From Roseovarius sp. MMSF_3359 (GTDB taxonomy: Bacteria; Pseudomonadota; Alphaproteobacteria; Rhodobacterales; Rhodobacteraceae): a stretch of 64,000 bases of DNA. The stretch is from positions 1 to 64,000 of the forward strand of contig NZ_JASHJC010000017.1 of the NCBI RefSeq assembly GCF_030733385.1, given 5' to 3'. Of the stretch, positions 37,051-44,385 are shown piece by piece. How positions within the stretch are numbered: the stretch's first letter is position 1; each line of letters begins with the position of its first letter. Position numbers and translations under genes: made by a program. The notes beneath the pieces were generated by a model. That model ran no database searches. It saw nothing but the letters and a program-made list of their open reading frames with translations, and was not told where the DNA came from.

Positions 37051-37803
37051 TCAGCCGGATGTGATGCCGTATCGCCGTAACTTGTCGTAAAGCCCCTGAC
37101 GGCTCAGCCCCAGAACCTTTGCCGTTGCTGCCCGGTTATTGCCGGTGAGCCTGAGGGTTGCTTCGATGCAGTCCTTCTCAAAAATATCAATCTGCGCACG
37201 GACCAGCTTGCGCAGGGGAACCTGACCGACGCCCGCCGTTTTCGGGTCTGCCTGCGGGGCATTTTCGTGCGGAACACCCTGCGCGCGCGACCCCGCCTCG
37301 AAAAGAGAGTGGTAGCGCGCTTCGTCATCCTTGAGACGTTCCAGGCGGTCTTCGGTGAACTTCTGAAGGCGCCAAAGCTGCTCCTGAAGGGCGATGGTCT
37401 GGCTGATGTCCTTGCCCAGAAGCAGGATATGACCGGCGGTCCCGGCATGGACGGCGACATAGGTGATGAAGATGTCTGTGCCGTCGGTCGATGAATGAGC
37501 CACCGTTTCTTCCCGCGGGGCCCCCGGATGGGAGGCGGTGATCATATCACTCAACCGCGCCCACGCCGCGGCATCCACCAGGTCGTGGAATCCTGTTCCT
37601 GGCCAGTTCGCGATGTTGAGGTCCGGGGCGCTGCCCAGTCGGCCCGCGACGTCCTGGACGATGCCCTCGCTGTCCAGGATGACGGCCAAATCGGCGGCGG
37701 ACGCGATGATCTGTCCGATCATTTCCGCATCGGTTTCGGAGAAGCAGGCAGCAGGATTGGAGAAGAATGCACTCAAAACGGTCTGGACTTTGCTCAGGAA
37801 CAA
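37051..37803 (-). CDS. Shortened PpsR paralogue (N domain plus HTH, no central PAS pair)
   Basis: This 250-residue protein aligns by eye with PpsR at both ends. The N-terminal PAS-like domain (residues about 28-135, SAADLAVILDSEGIVQD, GHILLLGKDIS) and coiled linker (about 136-170) are followed directly by the Fis-type helix-turn-helix FEKDCIEATLRLTGNNRAATAK...GLSRQGLYDKLRRYGI (about 208-247). Both central PAS domains, including the Cys260 equivalent, are missing; Cys212 matches PpsR Cys434. It lies divergent to the bacteriophytochrome operon. It probably binds similar DNA; its signal input is unknown. Confidence 0.85.
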   Translation of the reverse strand: MFLSKVQTVLSAFFSNPAACFSETDAEMIGQIIASAADLAVILDSEGIVQDVAGRLGSAPDLNIANWPGTGFHDLVDAAAWARLSDMITASHPGAPREETVAHSSTDGTDIFITYVAVHAGTAGHILLLGKDISQTIALQEQLWRLQKFTEDRLERLKDDEARYHSLFEAGSRAQGVPHENAPQADPKTAGVGQVPLRKLVRAQIDIFEKDCIEATLRLTGNNRAATAKVLGLSRQGLYDKLRRYGITSG

Positions 37804-37855
37804 TTGGCTTTCTCTACTGCAGAATGGCGTGGTTTACAAATCAACTGGCGTTGAC

Positions 37856-37869
37856 AGATCCGTGGATCT
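37856..37869. promoter_or_regulatory. Inverted repeat in the PpsR-paralogue / heme oxygenase divergent region
   Basis: AGATCC-GT-GGATCT is a perfect 6-2-6 inverted repeat in the 128-bp gap between the short ppsR paralogue and bphO. It lies next to a TTGACA (37851-37856) that could be a -35 element. It is not a TGT-N12-ACA box. A binding site for a local regulator is possible but unproven. Confidence 0.35.
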
Positions 37870-37931
37870 TGTCGCCTGTGCCCTTGTCTTCGGGGAACTG
37901 AACCCTTTCTTCGTGCCGATAAGCCGCTAAT

Positions 37932-38645
37932 ATGCAAAGTGTTTTGCCGCGCAGGTTTCTGACGCGGGCAAGCTGGCTTGGGGAGTGGAAATCGTTGCAG
38001 GACAGGCAAAAGATATCGTCGGCCAGGATTCGCGATGTGCTGCGCAGGCACACCCATGACGCCCATGAGGCGCTGCACGCGCATGCGAGCTTCGCGGCAC
38101 TCCTGCGACATGAGCTTGACCTAGACGGTTACAGGGAGCTGATGCGGGCGCTGCATGGGTTCTATGCGCCGCTCGATCGGCAAATTTCGCGTGTGTTGGC
38201 CGAACGTTCTGCATTGGGGACGGCTTATTCCTACGCATGGCGCAGCGAATTTCTGGCTCGGGATTTGCGGGACCTGGGCTTCAGCGCCGAAGAGATTGAC
38301 CGCAATGACCGCTGCGAACAGGCGGCGCAGCTTGTTTCGGCGGCATCTCTGGGCGGTGTCCTCTACGTGATCGAAGGTGCGATGTTGGGCGGGGCGACCA
38401 TTGACCGCGCGGTTCAGCCCCTGCTGTCGGCAGAAAACGCTGGCGGGCGCGGTTACTGGGCCTGGTGCCGGTCGGAAAACGGGCACCGTTGGCGAATGAC
38501 GCTTGAGTTTCTGGAACGTCTTTGCGCCGACGGCGCGGCGCTTGACGATCTTTGCCTGGGGGCCGAGAGCACCTTCCTGGCGCTATCGCAGTGGCTCGCG
38601 CCATTGGAACGGACCGCATTGTCTGTCGAAAGGGGGGCCGCGTGA
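37932..38645 (+). CDS. bphO: Biliverdin-producing heme oxygenase BphO
   Basis: BphO opens haem to biliverdin IX-alpha, the chromophore of the downstream bacteriophytochrome. The 237-residue protein contains RRHTHDAHEALHAHASF with the proximal haem histidine and SAASLGGVLYVIEGAMLGG, the distal-helix region of the heme oxygenase family. The ATG at 37932 lacks a clear Shine-Dalgarno; a TTG at 37996 behind GGGGAG would give a length closer to other BphO proteins, so the start is uncertain. Its stop overlaps bphP (GTGA). Confidence 0.9.
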   Translation: MQSVLPRRFLTRASWLGEWKSLQDRQKISSARIRDVLRRHTHDAHEALHAHASFAALLRHELDLDGYRELMRALHGFYAPLDRQISRVLAERSALGTAYSYAWRSEFLARDLRDLGFSAEEIDRNDRCEQAAQLVSAASLGGVLYVIEGAMLGGATIDRAVQPLLSAENAGGRGYWAWCRSENGHRWRMTLEFLERLCADGAALDDLCLGAESTFLALSQWLAPLERTALSVERGAA

Positions 38646-40930
38646 CCACAAGCACCGTTGATCTGGAGACATGCGACCGCGAACCCATCCATATCATCGG
38701 GGCGGTACAACCGCATGGCGCCCTGATCGCGTTTGAACACGCGACGTCGGTCGTTACCTATGCAAGCGTCAACACCGCGGCCTTCCTGGGGGCTGCGCCG
38801 GAGGAGATACTGGGCAAGAAAATCGGGGACGTGATCGGCGAAGAGAATGTGGCGAAACTGCTGACCCTGCCGCTCGATCCGTCCTCGCCCGAGTTGCTTA
38901 AACCCTGGTTTTTGAAGTTCTCCGGGGCCGATGGGCGGATTATCCATGCCGAATGTCTGCCGCACCGGAACGATGGCCACATCATCCTGGAATTCCTGAG
39001 CCCCGAGCCCGCACCGGCGTCGATCTGGGAAGACGAGCTGCTCCGCCGCGAGATCATCTCCGAATTGGTGAAGCCGGGGGCCCTGGTCGAATTGGCCGCG
39101 GCAAGCGCCAAGATGATCCGCGACGTGACCGGATTCGACAGGGTCATGATCTACAAGTTTGCCGAAGATAAACATGGCGAGGTGATCGCCGAAAGCACCA
39201 ATCGGCCAGACAGTTTTCTGGGGCTGCATTATCCCGCGTCTGACATCCCCGATCCTGCCCGCCGGCACTTTACGCTGAACGTGATGCGCTCGATCCCGGA
39301 TATCAATGGCGAACATGTTGCGATCATTGATCGAAACGGCAATGTCGCCGGTGCAAATTCGGCGGCCCCGCTTGACCTCACCTATTCCAAGCTCCGCGCC
39401 GTCGCGCCGGTGCATGTGGAGTATCTCAATAACATGGGCGTCGGTGCCAGCCTGTCGATATCGCTGATTACCAATAACGAACTTTGGGGTCTTGTCGCCT
39501 GTCACCACTATGACACGCGCCTGATTTCTTCGAGCCGCCTGCGATTTGCCGAACTGCTGGGCGGCACCACATCCGCACTGCTGCAGAGCATCGAAAACAC
39601 GACCCAGCTCAAGAAGAGTATCGAGGCGGAAAAGGCGGCCTATCAGATCGAACAGAAGGCGCGGTCCGGTGCCTCGCTGAGGGATCTGATTACCGATCAG
39701 GCGTCTTTCCTGATGGAACTGATTGATGCGCAGGGATTGCTGTTCGTTTCCAAGGATACCGTGGTGCGGGTCGGCTGTTTGCCGGAAAAGCCGCTTGATT
39801 TCAGTAACCTTCGCGATCTTCTGGTCGATGGGGTGGCGACATCGTCGCATTTGTCATCGCTGATCGACATGGATGACGAGCAACGGCTGATGGCGGCGGG
39901 TGCGGCGCTTTTGGATCTGTCGGAAGACGGTCGGGACTACCTTGTGTTCCTGCGCAGCCATTTCGAGCAAACGATCCGCTGGGCCGGGAAGCCCGAGAAG
40001 GTTGAAACCAAGAAGGAAGACGGTACCGTGCGGCTCTCGCCCAGGGGGTCCTTTGCGCTCTGGCGCGAGGAGCGGCTCGGGATGAGCCGGCCATTCGACG
40101 CGATTGATCGCGATGCGCTGAGGATCCTACGGCGGGCGCTTTTTGCGTTGAACAGCCTTGAGCACGAGCAGGCGGCGCTTGAGGCCCAGAAAGCCGCCGA
40201 GGCCGAAGAACTCCGTCTGCGCCATGCGATGCTGGAAGCGGCGCGGGCCAGTTCCATGGGCGAGCTTACATCCGCGATTGCCCATGAATTGAACCAGCCC
40301 TTGTCGGCGGTGGCCAATTACGTGGGCGCCTGTCGGCAGGAATTGCTGAACTCCGGCGTCACGATCCCTGCGCGCGCGGAGCAGATGATTGACCAGGCCA
40401 TCAAGGAAACCGCCAGGGCAGGGGACCTCGTACACCGGGTCAGGAACTTTATTTCCCGCGGTGATCTCAACGCCAACTACATTGACCTGAAAGACGCGAT
40501 CAATCAGGGGATGGATCTTGCGCTGGTCTCCAATGACCTGCCGAGGTTGCAGGTCACGCTCTTGCTAGACAGCGGGTTGCCAAAGGTCCTGGCCGATCCG
40601 GTTCAGGTCGCGCAGGTGGTCCTCAATCTCGTGAGAAACAGCCTGACCGCGATGGAGAATGCGTCCGAACAGAAGCTGTCCGTAGAGATGGCCGAGGTGG
40701 ACGGTTTCGCGCGGATCACGGTCAGCGATACCGGATGTGGCATCCCGCCTGAAATGCAGAAAAACCTCTTTGAGCCTTTTCATTCATCCACGCCGCGGGG
40801 CATGGGTATTGGCCTTTCGCTTTGCCGCTCTATCGTAGAGGCGCATGCGGGTCGGATCTGGGCGGAAGCCACGGGAAACGGGACCGCTTTTGTGTTTGAA
40901 TTGCCGATACAGGGTGGGTTCGATGAGTAA
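38642..40930 (+). CDS. bphP: Bacteriophytochrome histidine kinase BphP
   Basis: This red/far-red photoreceptor kinase has 762 residues and starts at GTG behind AAAGGGGGG, overlapping bphO. Domains: PAS (about 10-115) with the biliverdin cysteine Cys11 in LETCDREPIH; GAF (about 135-320) with PASDIP at 198-203 and CHH at 287-289; PHY (about 330-510) with the tongue motif PRGSF at 467-471; HisKA with phospho-acceptor His548 in SAIAHELNQPLS; and HATPase with an N-box near 662-666, DTGCGIP (696-702) and GMGIGL. All key residues are present, so an active, light-regulated kinase is expected. Confidence 0.95.
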   Translation: MTTSTVDLETCDREPIHIIGAVQPHGALIAFEHATSVVTYASVNTAAFLGAAPEEILGKKIGDVIGEENVAKLLTLPLDPSSPELLKPWFLKFSGADGRIIHAECLPHRNDGHIILEFLSPEPAPASIWEDELLRREIISELVKPGALVELAAASAKMIRDVTGFDRVMIYKFAEDKHGEVIAESTNRPDSFLGLHYPASDIPDPARRHFTLNVMRSIPDINGEHVAIIDRNGNVAGANSAAPLDLTYSKLRAVAPVHVEYLNNMGVGASLSISLITNNELWGLVACHHYDTRLISSSRLRFAELLGGTTSALLQSIENTTQLKKSIEAEKAAYQIEQKARSGASLRDLITDQASFLMELIDAQGLLFVSKDTVVRVGCLPEKPLDFSNLRDLLVDGVATSSHLSSLIDMDDEQRLMAAGAALLDLSEDGRDYLVFLRSHFEQTIRWAGKPEKVETKKEDGTVRLSPRGSFALWREERLGMSRPFDAIDRDALRILRRALFALNSLEHEQAALEAQKAAEAEELRLRHAMLEAARASSMGELTSAIAHELNQPLSAVANYVGACRQELLNSGVTIPARAEQMIDQAIKETARAGDLVHRVRNFISRGDLNANYIDLKDAINQGMDLALVSNDLPRLQVTLLLDSGLPKVLADPVQVAQVVLNLVRNSLTAMENASEQKLSVEMAEVDGFARITVSDTGCGIPPEMQKNLFEPFHSSTPRGMGIGLSLCRSIVEAHAGRIWAEATGNGTAFVFELPIQGGFDE

Positions 40931-41528
40931 AGCCCCGGAACAGTTTTCAGTCTACGTGGTCGAGGATGACGATGCCGTTCTGCATTCTCTTTGCGCATTG
41001 CTGAACGCGCATGGCTACGAGACGATCCCTTGCGTTTCGGCAGAAGAATTCCTGGATGTGTTTGACCCGGCCCTGAAGGCCTGCCTGCTTCTCGACCTCC
41101 GCCTGCCGGGCATCAGCGGCGTGCAATTGCAGTCGCATCTCAACGACATGGGGGTCAACATCCCGATCATCGTGATTACGGCGCATGGGGACATCTCGAT
41201 TGCCGTCAAGGCGATGCGGGACGGCGCATTCGATTTCATCGAGAAACCCGCCCAGGCCGACCACCTGCTCGAGGCGGTCAAATCTGCCGGTGGTCTGCTT
41301 TTCAATCGGCTGCCTCCAATGCCGTCGAAGAAGGTTGTTGCCGACCGACTCGCCAAGCTGACAGACCGCGAACGCGAGGTGCTCGATTATCTGCTCCAGG
41401 GGCGGTTGAACAAGGAAATCGCCGATGAGTTGGGCGTCAGCCGGCGAACGGTCGAGGTCCATCGGTCGCGTATCCGCGAGAAGATGCAGGCGCGCGGTAT
41501 TGCCGACCTGATCCGGATGGTCAGCTAG
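40923..41528 (+). CDS. FixJ/LuxR-type response regulator, partner of BphP
   Basis: This 201-residue regulator has a receiver domain with acidic pocket E14-D15-D16, phospho-acceptor Asp58 (LLLDLRLPG), a conserved Thr/Lys (VITAHGD, IEKPAQ), and a C-terminal LuxR-type helix-turn-helix LTDREREVLDYLLQGRLNKEIADELGVSRRTVEVHRSRI. The ATG at 40923 lies 8 bases inside bphP, so kinase and regulator are translationally coupled. Output is DNA binding, unlike the single-domain regulators of many BphP systems. Targets are unknown; palindromes just downstream are candidates. Confidence 0.92.
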   Translation: MSKAPEQFSVYVVEDDDAVLHSLCALLNAHGYETIPCVSAEEFLDVFDPALKACLLLDLRLPGISGVQLQSHLNDMGVNIPIIVITAHGDISIAVKAMRDGAFDFIEKPAQADHLLEAVKSAGGLLFNRLPPMPSKKVVADRLAKLTDREREVLDYLLQGRLNKEIADELGVSRRTVEVHRSRIREKMQARGIADLIRMVS

Positions 41529-41553
41529 GCTGCCGTCGGTATAAGTAGGTAAT

Positions 41554-41563
41554 ACTACGTAGT
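41554..41563. promoter_or_regulatory. Perfect palindrome downstream of the response regulator gene
   Basis: ACTACGTAGT is a perfect 10-bp palindrome, within a larger GTAGGTAATACTACGTAG context (41545-41562). It contains CTACGTAG-like half-sites resembling targets of FixJ-type regulators. It lies 83 bp upstream of the likely start of the small RHH-like gene. Confidence 0.45.
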
Positions 41564-41580
41564 GGAAAATCCGAACTATC

Positions 41581-41595
41581 TAGGCAAGTTGCCTA
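41581..41595. promoter_or_regulatory. 15-bp inverted repeat upstream of the RHH-like gene
   Basis: TAGGCAA-G-TTGCCTA is a perfect 7-1-7 inverted repeat, 27 bp after the first palindrome (start to start) and 41 bp before the ATG at 41637. It is a plausible operator, possibly for the RHH-like protein itself. Confidence 0.4.
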
Positions 41596-41636
41596 CGCCT
41601 TACCCTCGGTTGAGTGCCGGGTGGCTGAGATGGAAC

Positions 41637-41879
41637 ATGTCGGGTGAGAATAAATCGCGTTTGATCGACCCAGGGCGTGCCGAAAGTGGTGCGCAGGATT
41701 GCTGTTTTTCCGTCACGTTGAATGAGGAGGAGTTGTCGGCTGTCGATGGATGGCGGCGGGCCAACAACATTCCGACGACGGAAGGCGCAATTCGGGAGCT
41801 TCTGCGCCTTGGTCTGCTGAGCGAGCTTTCGCGGGCTTATGATGTTGTCAAATCCATTCGAAACTCGGTGGACGGCTAG
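41637..41879 (+). CDS. Small ribbon-helix-helix-like protein
   Basis: This protein of about 80 residues begins MSGENKSRLIDPG. Residues about 20-60 (CCFSVTLNEEELSAVDGWRRANN-IPTTEGAIRELLRLGL) look like a beta strand plus two helices of the ribbon-helix-helix DNA-binding fold. The frame is open upstream to a GTG at 41562 with no Shine-Dalgarno, so the ATG at 41637 is preferred, itself with only a weak site. It follows the bphP-regulator operon by 108 bp and is preceded by two palindromes. No family assignment is certain. Confidence 0.6.
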   Translation: MSGENKSRLIDPGRAESGAQDCCFSVTLNEEELSAVDGWRRANNIPTTEGAIRELLRLGLLSELSRAYDVVKSIRNSVDG

Positions 41880-42065
41880 TCGTTCAGGATAAAGGCGGCA
41901 GGTCTGCGCGGGCCGAACCGCTGAGCCGGTCGTTTTGGTTGTGGCCCGTCGATATGCCGATGGGTTTCGAGCGGCAACAAGGGGGATGAAAGACGTCGAC
42001 CTCGGACATGTGTTGCTGGTTGCAAGCTGTTGTCCAAGAACGGGTCGATGTCGGGAGGAGGATCG

Positions 42066-42893
42066 TTGTTCAAGTCAAACGCCGAGCCGGGACCGATCGA
42101 GCTTGATGCCTACCTGCGCAGTCAGACGAATATCCGTCGGCTCAAGGCCAGTTTGCCCGACGACCTGGTGGCAAGCCTCGCGCGAGAGGTCATCATGCGG
42201 CTCGCATCGCGAGACCGTAGCCTGGATGCCGTGCCGCATGACCCGATACCCGGGGAATTGGAGGCGCTTTGCACTGCGTTGATTTCCGATGACGACACGG
42301 CGGCGGCTGAGATCATCAGCGGTGTTCGTGCCGATGGAACGCCCCCCGATGTTGTTTACCTCAAGTATCTCGCAGCAGCGGCAAGAATGCTGGGCGAATG
42401 GTGGATCGAAGACCGAGCCGATTTCGTCCAGGTAACGATCGGCACTGGTCGCATGTTCGCCATCATGCGTGGCATGCGGCACCTGTTTGTGAGCAACGTC
42501 CCCGCACCAGGAAAGACGGCGATCTTCGCGTCGGTCCCGGGAGAGGATCATACGCTTGGGGTGCGCATGGCCGCCGATATCTTCCGCAAGGAAGGGTGGG
42601 AGATTGCGCTCAAGATCGGTCTGGACCACGACGAACTGGTTACCGAGGTGGAGCGGTCCCCAGGTCGAATTGTGGGGTTGTCTATCGGCGGGCGACATTC
42701 GGTGGACGCGCTGTCGCGGCTTGTCGTTGCTTTGCACATCTGCTCCCCTGGCACGCCTCTTCTCGTGAGCGGGCAGAACATCGACGCCATCAGGCCGCTT
42801 TTGTCCCTGATGGGTCTGGATGGTGTGGCGGGCGATATTGATGAAGCCAAGGAGCAGATGGCGGCGCTATCGGACAGGCAAAGCGAAGGGTAA
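42066..42893 (+). CDS. Cobalamin-binding (SCHIC) PpaA/AerR-like protein
   Basis: This 275-residue protein shows a helical B12-binding-2-like segment (YLAAAARMLGEWWIEDRADFVQVTIGTGRM, about 101-130) and a cobalamin-binding domain with PGEDHTLGVRMAADIF, where His162 sits at the position of the cobalamin ligand. It is similar in plan to PpaA at 30771 but clearly diverged. TTG at 42066 is chosen because GGAGGAGG (42054-42061) precedes it; an ATG at 42048 lies before that site. It has no DNA-binding domain and probably acts through protein contact. Confidence 0.8.
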   Translation: MFKSNAEPGPIELDAYLRSQTNIRRLKASLPDDLVASLAREVIMRLASRDRSLDAVPHDPIPGELEALCTALISDDDTAAAEIISGVRADGTPPDVVYLKYLAAAARMLGEWWIEDRADFVQVTIGTGRMFAIMRGMRHLFVSNVPAPGKTAIFASVPGEDHTLGVRMAADIFRKEGWEIALKIGLDHDELVTEVERSPGRIVGLSIGGRHSVDALSRLVVALHICSPGTPLLVSGQNIDAIRPLLSLMGLDGVAGDIDEAKEQMAALSDRQSEG

Positions 42894-43163
42894 GACGGCA
42901 CCTTTTGTGGGATTTCCGATGGTATCGGCTGATTTTGCCGCGTGCCATGCGTTGGTCTGAACCCCGGAAACCGACCGGTTTGACTTAAATCCTCAGGTCA
43001 TTTTGCGAAACAAACTGTTCTCAAGGCCGTCTTGCCGTTTTGCTGACATAGCTCTGCCACGAATTCGCCAGATTTCGGCCTTAGGATCACCTTTAATTGT
43101 CGATCCGGGGCATCGCTCCGGCGTTTTCAACACGTGGGGGCGTGGGAAAATTCGAGCAACATC

Positions 43164-43877
43164 ATGAGCGGTTCTGCGACGCCAAACCAACTGCCACATG
43201 CGGCCCCGGAAACACCGGGAAAACCGCCGATTGACCCGACCGCCTCGGGCGAGCCTGACCAGACCGCGGATGCCCTCATCCGCGAGGTTATGGTCGCGCA
43301 GAAGCGGCGTGATAGCCATGCGGCCCTGCCCGAATTGGAGGAAAACGAAGCGGCTGCACAGACCAAGCCGATCAAGCACCCGCGTCGCCTTTTCCGAAAA
43401 GCCGAACCTTCGTCAGCGGACACCGCGACAGATGCCGAACGCACCAAGTCCGCCGGTCTGTTCATGCGTAGCCTTCACCGCGCGCTTGACGCGATCCGCA
43501 GTTACCGGCCGTCGCGCAAGCATCTGATCGTCGCCGCTGTCATCGCGATCATGTATTTTCGCCCCTGGCTGATCCCGATCACGCTCTTCGTTTTGTTTCT
43601 GAGCATCCTGATCGCCTACCTGACGCTCGGGCCGGACCGCGTGGCGGAACTGGTTGTCGGTGCCTGGCAGAAACTGCGCGCGCGCCGTCCCGAACTCGCC
43701 GAAACGATCCGGCAACGCGCCGAGCTCATGGCCACGCGGATTGATGCGGCCCTTGACCGTGTGCCCGGTTCCTGGACCGATGGTCTGCATGTCCCGGATT
43801 TCTCCGAAGCGGACACGGCGATTGGTGACCGGCCCGATCCGTTCGACCGTCTTGCCAAAGAAGCGCAGCGCGGCTGA
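43164..43877 (+). CDS. Conserved membrane protein of unknown function upstream of secE
   Basis: This protein of about 237 residues has a long polar, proline- and acid-rich N-terminal part (about 1-105), two adjacent membrane spans (HLIVAAVIAIMYFRPWLIPITLFVLFLSILIAYLTLG, about 119-155), then a charged helical tail. I do not recognise a functional family. The start is uncertain: ATG at 43164 is used, with GTG at 43134 as alternative. It precedes secE by 120 bp. Confidence 0.7.
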   Translation: MSGSATPNQLPHAAPETPGKPPIDPTASGEPDQTADALIREVMVAQKRRDSHAALPELEENEAAAQTKPIKHPRRLFRKAEPSSADTATDAERTKSAGLFMRSLHRALDAIRSYRPSRKHLIVAAVIAIMYFRPWLIPITLFVLFLSILIAYLTLGPDRVAELVVGAWQKLRARRPELAETIRQRAELMATRIDAALDRVPGSWTDGLHVPDFSEADTAIGDRPDPFDRLAKEAQRG

Positions 43878-43997
43878 GACTTTCCCCAAAGGCCACAATT
43901 GAGCGACGGCATGGGGCGACCCGCGCCTTCTGCTCTTGAATTTGCGCCACGGCCCGCGTATGTCGCACCGAACAGTTTCTCAGAGAAGTCAGCGCAT

Positions 43998-44195
43998 ATG
44001 GCACGCACAAACCCGCTTCAGTTCATTCAGCAAGTCCGGGCAGAGGTCTCCAAGGTCGTCTGGCCGACACGTCGCGAGGTTTTCCTGACAACGATCATGG
44101 TCTTCATCATGGCGACGCTGACCGCGATCTTCTTTGCACTGGTTGACCTGCTGATCCGCACCGGGTTGCAGGGCGTCCTGGGGCTGTTCGGCTGA
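43998..44195 (+). CDS. secE: Preprotein translocase subunit SecE
   Basis: SecE is the small essential clamp of the SecYEG channel. The 65-residue protein has the conserved cytoplasmic motif FIQQVRAEVSKVVWPTRREV followed by one membrane helix. The ATG at 43998, behind an AGAGAAG, gives the usual single-span form; the frame is open upstream to 43899 without a plausible site. nusG follows after a 190-bp gap containing a terminator-like hairpin. Confidence 0.95.
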   Translation: MARTNPLQFIQQVRAEVSKVVWPTRREVFLTTIMVFIMATLTAIFFALVDLLIRTGLQGVLGLFG

Positions 44196-44269
44196 GGCCC
44201 CAGAAAATCCGGGCCTGACCCTTGAAATCAAGGGCGAAGGGCGGTAGGGGACACCACGCTTTGAGACAT

Positions 44270-44303
44270 GGCGCGCTGCGATTCGAGTTGCGCGCCGCTT
44301 TTT
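44270..44303 (+). terminator. Terminator-like hairpin between secE and nusG
   Basis: GGCGCGC (44270-44276) pairs with GCGCGCC (44290-44296) around a 13-base loop and is followed by GCTTTTTG. secE and nusG are usually co-transcribed, so this may be an attenuator or mark a separate nusG promoter. Confidence 0.6.
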
Positions 44304-44385
44304 GTTTCAGGGACTTGGGCGCAAGCGCCTGATAATGCAATGAATTCCGACCCCTTGGGTCGCCCGGACGAGGACAAGATGCACG

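Noticed and set aside
37846-37856. A PpsR box in the mini-PpsR/bphO gap
   Set aside because: TTGACA occurs, but no TGT lies 12 bases before any ACA on either strand there, so the module lacks the standard operator.
42894-44000. tRNA-Trp gene expected upstream of secE in many bacteria
   Set aside because: I looked for a cloverleaf and a CCA anticodon context in both gaps around the membrane protein and saw none.
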